Source: Prostheceraeus crozeri (Eukaryota; Platyhelminthes; Polycladida; Euryleptidae). From it: DNA of 64,000 nt. Positions within the stretch are counted from its first letter, which is position 1; every line of letters starts with the position of its first letter. The position numbers were made by a program, and so were the translations under genes. Positions 12,561 to 25,109 of this stretch are shown in pieces. The DNA is taken from positions 62,001 through 126,000 of the forward strand of contig CAJQUW010008711.1 of the NCBI GenBank assembly GCA_907163375.1, in the 5' to 3' direction. Under the pieces are notes generated by a model. That model made no database searches, was not told where the DNA came from, and saw only the letters and a program-made list of their open reading frames with translations.

Positions 12561-15500
12561 GTACCTTGCAACACCGGGGTTTTGCGGAATGCCAAAATCA
12601 GAAATCGCTAGTTTGGCACCCACCGATGGAACAACTACATGGGCGAATACATGTATTGCACGCGCTATAGAAATGTCGATAGCAAGTGTTGAATGACATT
12701 GTCTCTGAATGAACAGTGAGTTATAGATGTGTTTTTTTATTGTTAAATATAAAAATTCTTACTGGTGGACGGATTCTATCAATTCTATCAATCCAATAAA
12801 GATCCTTAAATTCTTATGGAATTATTAAATGTTGCTCAAGTCAGAATACTTTTGATGACAAAGTGTATTGGATAAAGTGCACCGTTATCAAAACGATGTG
12901 CCATTTGCTGCATAAACATTAAATTTTGCTTCCCACAATAAACTAAAAGTTGAGAATTGTTTCACTGAATCATTGATATGTGCAGGCGTCAGCAACTATT
13001 TTTCTAGAGCGTCACACAAAATTGTGACTTTGAAAAATTTCATTCTATAAAGGCAAACAGAGCGCTTTATCTCAAACAAAAGCAACAGATTTGTTTACCG
13101 CTTGTCGATAGCAGGATGCAAGTGCCACTCTTTTTTTGGATATATGTCGCTGTTGATTGAGGAATCTTGTGATTGGTGTGCACGACTGAAATCTATTCAG
13201 AAAAGCAATATTGAAACCTCACAGGAAACATCAATCGTGTCGCAATAAACTTCATCACATCATAAACAAAGTTTTCTTGAATTGGTGCTTCAATTACAGC
13301 GTTATACGCTAAACAATAGGTCAAAATACATTACATGCAGGTTAACGAGATTTTACTCCATGCAAAGTATATCCTCTGAGCAATACAATGCATAGTTAAG
13401 CAATACAATGCATCATATTCCCGTGTTGACATTATTCCATTCGAACTGTCGTGCACATTATTCAAATGTGAATTGATAATGCAATTCATAACAGCAGAAT
13501 TAAAAGACAATATCAGTAAGAAGTTTTTTATACTTTTCACGTATCTGATATTTTCAAGCAGGAAAGGAGCACTTTTGGTGAACCGAGAGAAATTGTCGGT
13601 GTAACTTTGTATTGACGAGACCTTTCAGCTGCTGCAGGAGCCTATCAGGCTATCTACAGTTGTTTTTGACAGTTGTTTCGACAGTCAATTTCGACCAATG
13701 ACCGTCTGCGTTGCAACCGCTTCCGTGTTTGAGTAAGGTAGTATATAACCTTAGCGTTAATGATCGCTAGCTTCACAAGTTCTTAGGAATGCGCTTTAAT
13801 ATGAGATGGCTTTATTCCTCCTTCTGGATGACGTCAACATGCCACCTACTGTTGTGAACAGACTAAAGCATAGTTGTATTTGGCAGTATTATGAATTTAA
13901 TAAATCGGATGGTGAAATGCGTTCACAGTGTAATATTCATAACAGTGCAACATGAAGCATTGCAATACTGTAGTATAGTAAAAATGAAAGTTTGATTTGA
14001 CGCCAAATTCGCGGCGATCGATCGATCGGTTAACGGATCTCTTTACCAAACTAACCGATATTTTTGAAATATTTATCACGGACAGCACTCACTGCCATGA
14101 ATGCTCAATCTGAAGCAAGCAAGCAACAAAAAACTCTAGGCAATGGCAACAAGTGGCAATAAGGACGCTTAATGCAAGTAGTGTTGATATAGAATGCACA
14201 TCAGAATGTGTCATTCGCAAACCTTTGGAATGTTTAACAACAAAAACGAAAATGCATGTTCCACAAAACTTCTGCACAAGTGGAATTTAGAAATCTATCT
14301 ATTAACCACTGGCACTTTAACGCCTCACGTCTGGCAATCGATAGTACGCCAACTCTATACCATACGCAAACTTGTATCCTTTAGATTTATATTTCGGAAG
14401 GTTAATTTGCTATTCCATCCATTATAGACAATAAATCAATCCCGAATAGAGTAAGCTAAGCTGTTTGTGTCTCAACTGATGTCACTTCAGTTTTCTCCTA
14501 TTCATAATTTAATTCCTTTTTTGCGCTTGATGGTTGAATGGCCAATGCATGAGTCGCGTAGAAAACTTGTTTTATTGCACAATTGGGTAAATGAGACAAA
14601 AATCTATTGTTTTGTACAAATATGAATGATTTAGCATTCGAGTGCGACCAACATAACTCAATATTATCCTCTTCACAAAACGGATATTGAAGCATGTCAG
14701 CCAATGGATTAACGTCTCAATATCCATTTATCATCTACTGCCATTGACTGAAACTCAAACCGGAATTTATGGATATTTGTTTGAGCCTGAGACGAAGAGT
14801 TTTAGATTTGATCGTAGCCGCCATTAAATCTTCAACATAATAACGCATGCATTACGGCAATCATAACAAGCATGCTTACAGTCAGCTGTAATAATGTCGA
14901 ATTTTGGCGATCGTCAATAACAATTATCATTATTCGGAATTCACCCATGAAACAGCTGACAATTTCTATTCAGACTAAACATCCGAAACGATTATTTCGC
15001 ATTGACCGAATTAATCGACGAACAACAATACGTCCGAGCGTTAACAGTTTCATGTTCTCTAAGTATTTGGATATCTAAAGACTGATAAGACTTGTTAAAC
15101 TTCTTCCTCCATATCACCTTTTCGTCATTATGAGAAAGAAATTCGTCTCTCGTTACTTAATTTTTCAGTGAGTTTTAGGGTATCAATATTAGTCGAGAAT
15201 CGTTACGCTTGCAATGTCATATCTTTTCTCTCGGGCTTTTAAGATCTGTCAATAACTAATCAGTTTGTGTGTAATGACTAATGAAAACTAGCAATCTTCG
15301 TAACTTCGACGACATGAATCGATGGCTATGGAGTTCGGATTTAGTTATTTAAGAGACACATGATTAGCAAAGTTTTTATGTATTCCTATTACCGAAGTTT
15401 TGATCAATAGCACCGTTGCAACAGTCGATAATTATCATCAGATAAAAACGACTGCCTTGTCATCTTACCGTGTTTGATTAAGCTCCCATTAGGAAGTTAA

Positions 15501-15750
15501 GACTCGTCGCTCGCTTCTAAGTAGCATTGTTGGCTATTTCACCCACAAAACTGTGTATCTTTATCAGCATGAGTCTCCTAATTCTGCAAATCATTTCTGT
15601 GGTTGATTTAGAAAATGCTGTAAACCGGGAAGTTTTCGCAAATCGTCAGCGGGTTTCACTATCGTGCTTGTATATATCTGTTAATATTATTGGAGAAATG
15701 AGTAAATCTATAAAATTGACAATTCCCAATCAGCTTCAGCTGGATAAAGG
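12561..15750. other. No gene recognised
   Basis: AT-rich DNA with only short, non-overlapping chance frames of 60-77 codons. A local run GATCGATCGATCG is present near 14016. No repeat ends, RNA genes or exon signals that I would defend. Confidence 0.55.
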
Positions 15751-15854
15751 TGAATAAAAATGGAATACAACGTACGCATTACATTCTGTTCTGGTATAGA
15801 CGTGAGTTAACCCTCGCCCCACTTGGGCGTCTTGACAAACGCGCCCCTTGTTTT

Positions 15855-15898
15855 CTGAAACCAAAGGTCCAAATTCAAAATAAAATACACCAAATGAA
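15855..15898 (+). repeat. Left part of an AGGTCA-rich repeat, split by an insertion
   Basis: The stretch ending AAATTCAAAATAAAATACAC matches 18409-18443 (AAATTCAAAACAAAATACAC). It lies just outside the left end of the hAT-type element at 15899, so it is the left flank of the interrupted repeat that resumes at 18299. Confidence 0.5.
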
Positions 15899-16453
15899 CA
15901 GTCGCGTAGCCAGGACTTCATTTCCGGGGGAGGACAACAAATGTGGCTTAATTAATATAAGCCTATACTTAATAATTTCGTAAATCAGAAGAAGCCCTAA
16001 TATTCATTCATATTTGATTTGATTATGATCTGATTTTGTCTTTTATTGATCATTCATGACACACGATTTACATAAAATCCTGCAGTATATGTAGGTTTAT
16101 CGATGACAGCCACAAGCGTAAAATGAAGTCTAGGCTCCAACAATATTTATTTAACATAAGTGGCTCAGTATTCGATGCATGTGTAATTGGAAGCAAAAGC
16201 GAAATAGAACAGGCGTTTATATACCCAGTCATGAATGGCCTCTACTTGTGGGTGTCGCAAAATCGTGTCGTGTCCTGGCTACAAGCCATATCGAGACGTC
16301 CGTGACAGTACAACTAGTATCGACGCCTGACCGACTACCTGACTCACAGAAATGAACATTTCTCGCGGTCGTTGCGCAGCAGGGGATTAATTAACCAAGC
16401 TCGCTACTGTAGGATTTCAGATTCTCACATTAATAAATTAATAATTCGACATA

Positions 16454-18191
16454 CGTGGTGTGATCCAAAATGTCCCGGACTAACCTACTTGCAGATAACC
16501 TGTGATAACGAATACTACTTCAGATGTAAAGTTAGGTCTTTAAGGCATGAGAAATATGGTCGCCGAAATTTTTCCGGTCAGTTTTCTATTTTTTCAAAAT
16601 TTTCAAACATTTTTGTCTGAATTTCAAGATTTTCCTATAAATTCTAGCGATTTAGAATTAATATATTTAGATTAACTTGACAGTTAAGCTATCACTAATA
16701 ACCTGACTAATAATTAACGGAAAAACAAATGTTTTGTTCCAGAAAACAGTTTACTTTTCAATGTATGAGCCGTTAGCATTCGTCACTTTTTGCCAACGAA
16801 GTCTCAATTCACAAAAAGCTTTATGAAAAAATTCCGGTGTCAAAGAATCAAAAAACTCAGTAACTGCATCCCGCAGTTCAACTGGCGATTCAAAATGGTG
16901 TCCACGAAGATGCTTTTTGAGGAATCTAAACAGATAGAAGTCACTTGGGGCCAAGTCAGGTGAATAAGGAGGATGGCTCAATAGTTGAAATCCGTTTCTC
17001 GTTAAGGCATTGGTTGTCTCCTGCGAGATGTGAATCGGAGCATTGTCATGAAGCAAGTAGAGGGGAATGTTTCGTGGCTTTCTTATTTTCTTCCTCGCTT
17101 CAGATAACAGATTGGAATAATATTCGCTATTGATTCTTACTCCTTTATCCGCAAAGTCAACCAGTTGGATTCCCGAAGCGTTCCAAAAGACCGTCAGCAT
17201 CAACGACCGGCGATGTGATGTTCCGGATCGCATTTTCAAAGGGGCAGACTCGCCTGATTTTCGCCACTCTGCAGATTCTCGCTTACTTTGAGGCAGATAC
17301 AAACTTAAAGGTGTTTCATCCTCTGTAAGGATGCAGTTCAGAAACTGATCTCCGTGCATTTCGAGGAGATCCAAATTTGACTGTGCCGCCAGAAGTCTGT
17401 TCTCCTTCATTTCAGGTGACAGAAACTTCGGTACGAAACGTGATGCCAGTTTGCGATATCCAAGTCTTTCGATGATGTCATGACAGGAGTGATAACTGAT
17501 TCGCAACTCTCTTGACAACTCACGGATGGTTATCCTTCTGTGTGCTGTAATCACTTCATCGCACTGACTCGATTTCTCTTCCGGAATCTCCTGCGGCCGA
17601 CCAACAGTTGAAAAATCTTGCTCCACAGATTGTCTTCCGCGTTTAAATTCGCTTATCCAGAAATAAGCAGTAGTTCTCGATGGAGCTTTGCTTCCATATG
17701 CCAGGCTTAATTCCTTTAGAATGTCACCATTAGCGAAGCCGCGGATCAGGAGGTATCGTATCACACTGCGATATTCGACTGAAGACACGCTTGTCACATC
17801 CATCATGAAAACTGATAGAACAAAGAACCATCGTTGACACGGATTTCTTAATGAATGCGTGCTGAATGAACTTCACTGATTGATATCGTAACACATGAAG
17901 CAATTAACAAAAGACGTGCAATATTCATGGCAAAGATATCCGTCAAATAAGGTACAAATCAAAATCAATCTAACTATAACAATAAGACAAATCGGATCTC
18001 GATCAATTCAGAAAATACAGAAATTCATGTTAAAATGTAAAAATATTTTTTAAAAATAGAAAACTGACCGGAAAAATTTCGGCGACCATATTTCTCATGC
18101 CTTAAAGACCTAAATTTACATCTGAAGTAGTATTCGTTATCACAGGTTATCTGCAAGTAGGTTAGTCCGGGACATTTTGGATCACACCACG
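16454..18191 (-). mobile_element. Mariner-type element with 140-bp terminal inverted repeats
   Basis: The element is bounded by TA duplications (16452-16453 and 18192-18193). Its ends start CGTGGTGTGATCCAAAATG. The first 140 bases (16454-16593) and the last 140 (18052-18191) are inverted copies with a single difference that I can find (AAAGTTAGG versus AAATTTAGG). Ordinary mariners have inverted repeats of about 30 bp, so these are unusually long. The near identity of the ends, the clean TA sites and the unbroken transposase frame suggest a recent insertion that may still be mobile. It sits inside the hAT-type element at 15899-18298. Confidence 0.9.
16751..17806 (-). CDS. Mariner transposase, DD34D, intact frame
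   Basis: This is a 351-residue transposase for cut-and-paste movement of the surrounding element, acting in the nucleus on the inverted repeats. The N-terminal helix-turn-helix region (about 1-115) includes WISEFKRGRQS, the family's WxxxFKxGR block. The catalytic core has Asp163 in TEDET, Asp254 in LLHDNAP and Asp289 in YSPDLAPSD. There are 34 residues between the last two, the mariner DD34D signature. The first motif is TEDET, not the usual TGDET, and the aromatic residue after it is replaced by Pro. The length is normal and the protein ends in SYIEK and a stop, the usual mariner C-terminus. The start is an ATG ATG pair at 17806; either may be used. Confidence 0.9.
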   Translation of the reverse strand: MMDVTSVSSVEYRSVIRYLLIRGFANGDILKELSLAYGSKAPSRTTAYFWISEFKRGRQSVEQDFSTVGRPQEIPEEKSSQCDEVITAHRRITIRELSRELRISYHSCHDIIERLGYRKLASRFVPKFLSPEMKENRLLAAQSNLDLLEMHGDQFLNCILTEDETPLSLYLPQSKRESAEWRKSGESAPLKMRSGTSHRRSLMLTVFWNASGIQLVDFADKGVRINSEYYSNLLSEARKKIRKPRNIPLYLLHDNAPIHISQETTNALTRNGFQLLSHPPYSPDLAPSDFYLFRFLKKHLRGHHFESPVELRDAVTEFFDSLTPEFFHKAFCELRLRWQKVTNANGSYIEK

Positions 18192-18298
18192 TAGAATGAA
18201 GTTAATATACCTCGTATAAAACACTAAGATTGTCCCACGCTCAGATTTCATTTGGGGGGGGGATATGTCCCCCTTGTCACCCCTTGCCTACGCCACTG

Positions 18299-18600
18299 CA
18301 AATGGAAGCTCAGAATATTATGATTGTTTTGATATTCAAGGTCATTGTGGAGGTCAAAGGTCAAAGAGATTGATTTTTTATTATGGTTATTATTTCTTTC
18401 CCTATCTCAGAAACCATTTGACCAAATTCAAAACAAAATACACAAAGTGAAAGCCCTTATGACAGCGAGTCGGAATATCATCATTGGTTCAAGATTTTCA
18501 AGGTCACTGTGGAGGTCAAATGTAAGGTCAAAAAGATGATTTTTACTATGGTTACTATGGTTACTAGAGTTTTGAATTTTGAATTCAAGACGTCGAAGTC
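18299..18600 (+). repeat. AGGTCA-rich tandem repeat, two units
   Basis: Two diverged units of about 165 bp follow each other. Each has TCAAGGTCA, then TGTGGAGGTCAAA, then a TTATGGTTA or CTATGGTTA tract (starts near 18336 and 18498). The left portion of the same repeat lies at 15855-15898 on the far side of the hAT-type insertion. Confidence 0.6.
18351..18363 (+). promoter_or_regulatory. DR1 nuclear-receptor-type motif
   Basis: AGGTCAAAGGTCA is a perfect direct repeat of AGGTCA with a one-base spacer, the DR1 form bound by RXR partners, HNF4 and COUP-TF in animals. It lies in a repeat with two nearby TCAAGGTCA motifs (18336 and 18498), the form bound by ERR/SF-1-type receptors. Any function here is unproven. 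Confidence 0.35.
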
Positions 18601-20520
18601 TCAATAGAATCTACAAGGGTAATATCATTTTCTGTTCAAATTTACAGGAGAGCACTTTCTTTTATAAATTCGAATAGTTTAACTATCAATAAGGACACTT
18701 GAAGACATTCAAAGCGAAAATAATACAAAATTCGACAGGTCTGTCGTACATTCAAACTTTGAAATCTCATTGTGACGAAAGTATAACACCGATGTTACTC
18801 AAAATCGGTGGAAAGCTGTGGAATACGTAGAAAAGAAGCTATCTACAATTTGGAGCTCTTATCTTCCTTCTTTCAAAAGAAAGATAAAATTTTCGGTAGG
18901 GGTGCTAAGCGCCTCCCCCTCATCTTCCCCATGCAGTCGGGCGAAGGTTAATCCCAGGAGTTTCAACATCACAGCGTGTCAAAGTTCCTACTTGTCTAAG
19001 TTGTAAATTTTATGGTGAAATCGGACAGTTAACAAAATTCAATGCAATTTAGAGAATAAGCATTTGAAAGCGATGGAGATAAGCACAAGATGCGGATGAA
19101 TATTCACAGAGGCAGCATGATGCGGGACGAATCGCCTATGTAGGAATGTCCACAGAAAGTGCAAACAGCACAATTTTGCTACACAAGCTTAATCATGCAT
19201 AGATTGCCTACAAAACTCACAGTTGTCATGAATGCAGCTTTCTGAGGTAAACCTCAGTCATCAGTTTATCTGGTGGCTTCTGTACATAGATACCAATGCA
19301 TTTTTCGTCTGCAATCTGTGTGATTAACGTTCACAACATGATTATGGCACAACCATTATCTTCAGCGAAAGTGAAAAATAAGATATTGGAAATAGACTCA
19401 CTAATCTTTTTGTAATCTCTTTGTTTTGCGATGATTTTTTCATTTTTTATGATTTTCATGCCATTCGGGACAATAGAGTTAAAGTGTGATGGTACAAAGT
19501 TATGAGATTTAAAGACGATCATACCTAGAAGGGTTGAATAAAAATATAAAGGAAACATTTCGCAAAATTCACGAAAATTTCCCGGTTGGCAGTACGTCCT
19601 TGTTCTGAGATATTCATGATTTCTAATTGCTCGTGGAACTAATTCACAGGACTGCGACACCGGCACGTTTCTCTAAGCTCTATCTACTTTCATCACCTGA
19701 TCTGAAGCAAAGTTATAATTAAGGTTTAATACATTCCCGAATTTCGAGGAACCGTTTCCGGGATTGAATCCGGCTCCAATTTGCAAGAACCGCTTCCGTT
19801 GCCGATACTTTGAGGAGAGGAAATAGTGGATCAGATTTTGTGACAATACTCTCCGCACCCTGACTGACATACCACTTTATTAACTGCATTGAGACAGTTG
19901 TTGTCATGAAAATACATCAAATGAAAATGATTTTTTTCTTCACGCAGCGGTTGGTGCGATTCCGAATCGTGCGACGCAGGGCACGATTCTGCATATTATG
20001 AAACTTTTTCAAATTCAGTGGCTAGAAGCCTACAGTTAGTCAAGATTGCATTCTTTTAAATTTCTAGATCATTGGTTTTATTATGAAATTGACCATTTCC
20101 ATTAAAATTGAAGCTATGAGACGCTTAGTCTATCGACCAAAATCATTGCTATCCTATTATTTTATATAATGCTCCATTTGCGTATGCTTTGGGGATGCAG
20201 TATTATAATTCAGAACACGGAAGAAATCGCAAACAAGTCATAAAAATTTTAAGAATCTATTACTAAGAATTAAAGCTAAAAACAAAATTACTGTGAAGTA
20301 CTACAATTTGCACTATGAATTCGAGGTATTAACTATATTTGTATTTTTCAATTTTGATTCTCTTATTCTTTATCAACAATTTTCATCCAGCATCGCTGCA
20401 GGCATCGACCGTTTCTTCCATAACTCTTGTAATATGCGTAATTAATGATGCATCAATTAATTCAAACCTTCAGACCTATAGCGTTAGCAAAATGTTTGCA
20501 ATCCTACTATCTGTACTGTA
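18601..20520. other. No gene recognised
   Basis: AT-rich DNA. A 111-codon minus-strand frame at 19331-19666 is open but resembles nothing I know. A GAACCG/TTCCGG-rich patch at 19735-19800 could be a decayed element end. Confidence 0.5.
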
Positions 20521-20524
20521 GAAT

Positions 20525-20940
20525 GAGTGGAGAGACAAGATTCTACACACTCAGATCCTCCAGCGAGCTGGAATCGCAAGCATCGAAGCCATCATCAAAC
20601 AGCGTGTTCTGAGATGAGTTGTACATGTCATCCGCATGTCGAACAATCGCCTACCGAAAATTGTCTTCTTTGGCGAACTTGAACCTGGGGACCGTCCACT
20701 TGGAGGCTCGAAAAAGCGGTTTAGGGATTACCTCAGGTGTGTTCTTGTCTCCTACAATATCAACTCTGCGAATCTTGATACTCTAGCTCAGGATAGACAC
20801 GTCTGGCGCTCCATTTGTGACGAAGGAGTAGCCCTCTTCGAACAAACAAGAAGGGAGACTCTCCAAGAAGCAAGCGACATTTCTGACTTGCCAACCCTGC
20901 ACCTGGTTCTTGTTGGCCTCCTGGCCCATACGAGCTAGTG
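20525..20940 (+). pseudogene. 3' end of a LINE (non-LTR retrotransposon) ORF2
   Basis: The translated tail beyond the reverse transcriptase domain is recognisable: WRDKILHTQILQRAGIASIE, then VVHVIRMSNNRLPK, then FGELEPGDRPLGGSKKRF. Last comes a Trp-containing block ending in FEQTRRETLQEA. This order (LRWxGHVxRM, then GxL..GxRxxGxxxKRxxD) is standard for the C-terminus of many animal LINEs. One TGA stands where the Trp of RWxxHV would be. The reverse transcriptase itself is absent, consistent with 5' truncation. The clade is not assigned. Confidence 0.75.
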
Positions 20941-23900
20941 CTTATGACTGGGGGAGACACCCCTGTGACTGATAATGTGTCAGACGCCCTGTGTGAGACG
21001 CCAGAGTCAGCACTCACTGATAATGTGGAGGATTGCTGACAGGGTCATTGCTGTTGGAAGACAGCATGACAGAGGTGCAAACGAACCGGAGTTAAGGAAC
21101 TTAATGGGAACCTTTCCACTAGAGCAGCTATGTCCCTTGTCAATTTAATGAAGTGTCCCTGTATGCTTGCATCCACTACAACATATCAGGGCCTCCAAGG
21201 GTAGTACAGGGCCGCTGTTAGTTTGGTGGTGGGTGGATTGTTGCTACTCTGGGTCCCACTCCGCACCTTCGTGTGTTTCTGAAACTGCTATCCATGCATG
21301 ATCCTAGGCATGAGCATCCGCGCATAGGTATACGAGTATCCACGTGGATGTCAAATCTCTGTTCAGTACAGCTATCTCAGGCGCTGAAAGAGTGAATGGG
21401 ATAGTCACATGTTTTCCTCATCAAGTAAATTTCATTGAGAAGTCCCTTTGAAAAAAATCGCTCAATTGATTCCACCGTACGATTAATCGAGCGGAATCGA
21501 CTTACTGAATACCACTGTCAGAAAGTCATACTGTAGATGCCTCACAAATTATCATTAATTAGAATTACCAGATCTCTATAGATTCTAACCGGGACATTTT
21601 CATCTTTTGAGAGGTGAATCCGGGACCAAAACTGGGACGCCCTACATTGATGAAAAGCTTATAGGCTATATACTCAAATTACTGCTTCTTTTCAAAAGAA
21701 AAAAATGTTGAAATTGTTTAAATGCAATTTTTTAAAAAGTACAGTTCACATAATGACACATAACTGTCATTTTAATTCATTTGTTTGAAGTGTATTTTTT
21801 GTTGGATCGTACTTTCTCAGAAAAGAGTTATTGTTCTTAATTTTGTTGTGGAATTCTCTGCAACTCAAATTAATAATAAATTTGATATATAAAAACATAT
21901 CAAAATTCAATATTTAGAACAATAATAAGGTAAATTCAAATGGAAAAAATCAAAATTTAAAGTACCGAATTTCATTTCATCAAAAACTGACCGGGACAAT
22001 AGTAACAACCTGCCGAAACCCGGGGCCATACAAGTAAAACCGCGACTGTGCCAGTCAAACCTGCACGTCTGGTAAGTTTATCATTGGAGGACTCACAAAT
22101 CATCGCGTTATATGCCCAAGCAAGCAGTCATCACTCATGAAGCCTTGTTTTGAGAATCCAAGTGTATTCAACGATCGATCACATGGTCATGATCTTATCT
22201 TGCAACAGAAATTATCAGTTCTTAAGAGACGCTGTCCACATTCTACCAAGTTTGGTTTTGCAGCCAGTAATGTTTTCTGAGGAAATGGCTAGATAGAGGG
22301 CTCCACTGCAGAAAGCGGAATGGGATGCGGCTTATCTCTCATCGACCAGCCTCAGAACTGCATGAATGGATGCTGAAGTTTAAAAAGTTCCACACAAATC
22401 ATGCAGTTAGATATTGTTTTTACCAACCAAGCGGCTTGAGCCTACATGCCTGCTGCAGTCTGGAGAGACATATCTTTAATCGTCAAGTTGGACTTTTGAT
22501 AGCTTGTAAGTAAGCATTTAAACAAGAAAACAACTATTCAACTTTTTTGTTTTGACATTGGTTTTGAAGATCTTTTCTGATGTAGGACATTTCGGTACCG
22601 GTACCAGAATTGGTCTAATTTTCGGGGGACCGATTCCGATCGGTGATGAAGCAACAATTTAGATCTTATTCAGAAATGACCATTTTTATCCATGAGTTTC
22701 TGCTGTCTTACAGTATCTATTTTCAATTTCCTGAACTATTGATGACCATTGTCCTTTTCTATTTCCACTACTAGAATCTGTTGTCTATACAGTAAATTAG
22801 GCGTCTATGCTGTACGTACATGCGCATTGTTTGGAATCAGTGTTAGTAGTATATTAGCAGCATGAATGGGTATTAAAGTCAAAAGACAAAAACGTATATT
22901 TCTCGACAAGAGAACACGGAGATGGTAACATAATGGCTTTGAACAGATTTCGAAACATGAATAATGACTGGAAATACATTCATTATATGACACTGGAAGG
23001 AGAGGGCTTTACATTATGACACGAATATGGCACTTGGTGAATAAAACTGCTGCTGTATCAGTGAGAAATCAGCTATCATCTATCCTTAAACTTTCATTTA
23101 ATTCACAGTTGCAATTTCTCAAAATTCGTCTGAGCTTTTAGGTTTACCCATGATTATTTAAACTTCATAATGAATAATGTTGGTGTTCGTTGCGGTGTAA
23201 AAATTGAGTCTGTATAGTATTAACACAGAGTGAATGAATACTGCACGGTGTTAAAGATGTAAATCTGAGCCCTAAATGTGATGAAAAACGTCTTGAGCAA
23301 GTGAAAACTGCCTGAAAATTGATACCACGTTCTTTTAATTTCTAATATTTATCCGCGCAAATATTTTCGAAGGAATTTCTCTAAAAATTGAAGAATGAAA
23401 ACAGCTTCACCCACATTCTCCACCAATTTTCCATTGTTCCTGAGGAGGAAAAATGGCCACTGTTAAGTGGCCGTTAATAACTGTTGAATCCATGGACATT
23501 TATTAATATGGATTACGCTATTCAAGTTCATTTCCTTAATCAATAAATCAAGCATTGAAATCAGGTGAACAAAACAATATGTACGTGTATGTGTGTTCCG
23601 TAGCATGAAATGCGCACAAAGTGGTTCAATGTCATTGAGTGATTTAGTTAACATTCACTTCTCAGTTATTAAAATTTTGAGAATAACTACGTAGCCTAAC
23701 AGCCTTTGCTATTATATGAGACTCAATATTATGCACTTGATTTTCAAAATCATCAGGTCCCGAACAAAATCGTGAGTACGCGCATGAGTGCAGTTAAGAA
23801 GGCTGTTGTTGCAGAACAATCTCATGCATGTGTTGTATCCTAGAATCCGCGTTTTTATTAAGCTAATGTACACGTATATTTTTACTAAGCTAAGTATATG

Positions 23901-25109
23901 CATAGCCGCATTTAAAATTAAATAAATAATAATAATAAACCGCAAAATAAGTAGATGATTAGATCGTCATAAGAATTGGTAAGCAAGTGAATGCGTAGCA
24001 GAAAGTGAAGTTGAAATTGTGAAACTGAAGCGAAATTGAAAGATTCATTGCAATAATTACATTATAATATAGCATATTTTATAGCAGACAGTTTGTGTTT
24101 CCACCGCAAATTCAATTCTCTTTTAACCGGAATGCACTGCACACAATCCACCGTTATGCACCATAGGACATGTACTTGCACATCAAATTTACAGTTTGGT
24201 ATAATGAACCTAATATTCTACACTCGTCGATAGAAACTGATTAAGAGCAACGTCATTTTTCATTCATATTATTCTTCTAATTTATTTCTATCTGTTACAT
24301 ACAAAGAAGTTGATGATGATTAAGCACAATTTGCGATATTAAGATTGGTCGACTTGTCTTCACGTTCTATGAAATTGGATTTCTTCTATTTTATGCAGTA
24401 ACAGTTGATATCATTAGCATTTCATTCACAATTTTCAGTTGATGAAATTAAGCCTCCTTAATCAAGCGGTAAGTTTTAGGGGATGGTTGAGTAGGAAAAG
24501 ATGAAGCATGATATGCCGAACAGCGGTCAGACATTTTTTCTGAGCTAGAACTTCAAAATGACATACAAGTGAAAGGAAGGAAAACGTCGCCAATTTTAGG
24601 AACGTAAATCATTTTATAGAATCTTTTGCAATAAAAATAGTCCCGTTTTATTTTTGTCTCACTATCAAATAGAAATGAAAGAGTACATGTTTATAACTTT
24701 TGAATTCTGATGAAACGCATTGACTAGCAATACATTGCTTGTACCTGTGTTTGAAAATTCCACGGTCTGGCCAAGGACTTCCGAAATTTAAGACTGTAGG
24801 CCGGCATTTGAAGTATCATTTAGGCAAGAAGTGATTTAATATTATGTCTATATTATATATGTATGCAATATCATATTTAAATACATAATATTTTATTGTT
24901 GGGTCTCAAATTTATTGGCTTAGAAAGCACATCATATGCGTGTATAATTGTCACTGCGAGCCGTCTGACACTAAGTCATTTAGTTACTTTGATCCCAATG
25001 TAAACACAAAAAATCTTGAAAGATTCTAACACGATCAGAGAGATAGATTCCCTTGCGTCAGTTTTCAGCCTTTTCTATGCAATGTTAGCAAGTGATAGAG
25101 ATTGATATA
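20941..25109. other. No gene recognised; scattered element-like ends
   Basis: Two patches look like element termini: ACCGGGAC...GGGACCAAAACTGGGACGCCC at 21588-21650, and ACCGGGACAA...CCGAAACCCGGGGCC at 21988-22027. A perfect 12-base palindrome, GGTACCGGTACC, lies at 22594-22605. I could not pair any of them into a complete element. The rest is AT-rich, with only short chance frames. Confidence 0.45.

Larger units (their letters stand above)
15899..18298. mobile_element. hAT-type element interrupted by a mariner
   Basis: The left end CAGTCGCGTAGCCAGG and the right end (minus strand) CAGTGGCGTAGGCAAGG are inverted repeats, each followed inward by a G-rich block. The flanks CAAATGAA (15891-15898) and CAAATGGA (18299-18306) match at 7 of 8 positions, as expected for hAT. 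Without the nested mariner (16454-18191) the element would be about 660 bp and non-coding. It is therefore a short non-autonomous element that the mariner entered later. Confidence 0.65.
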
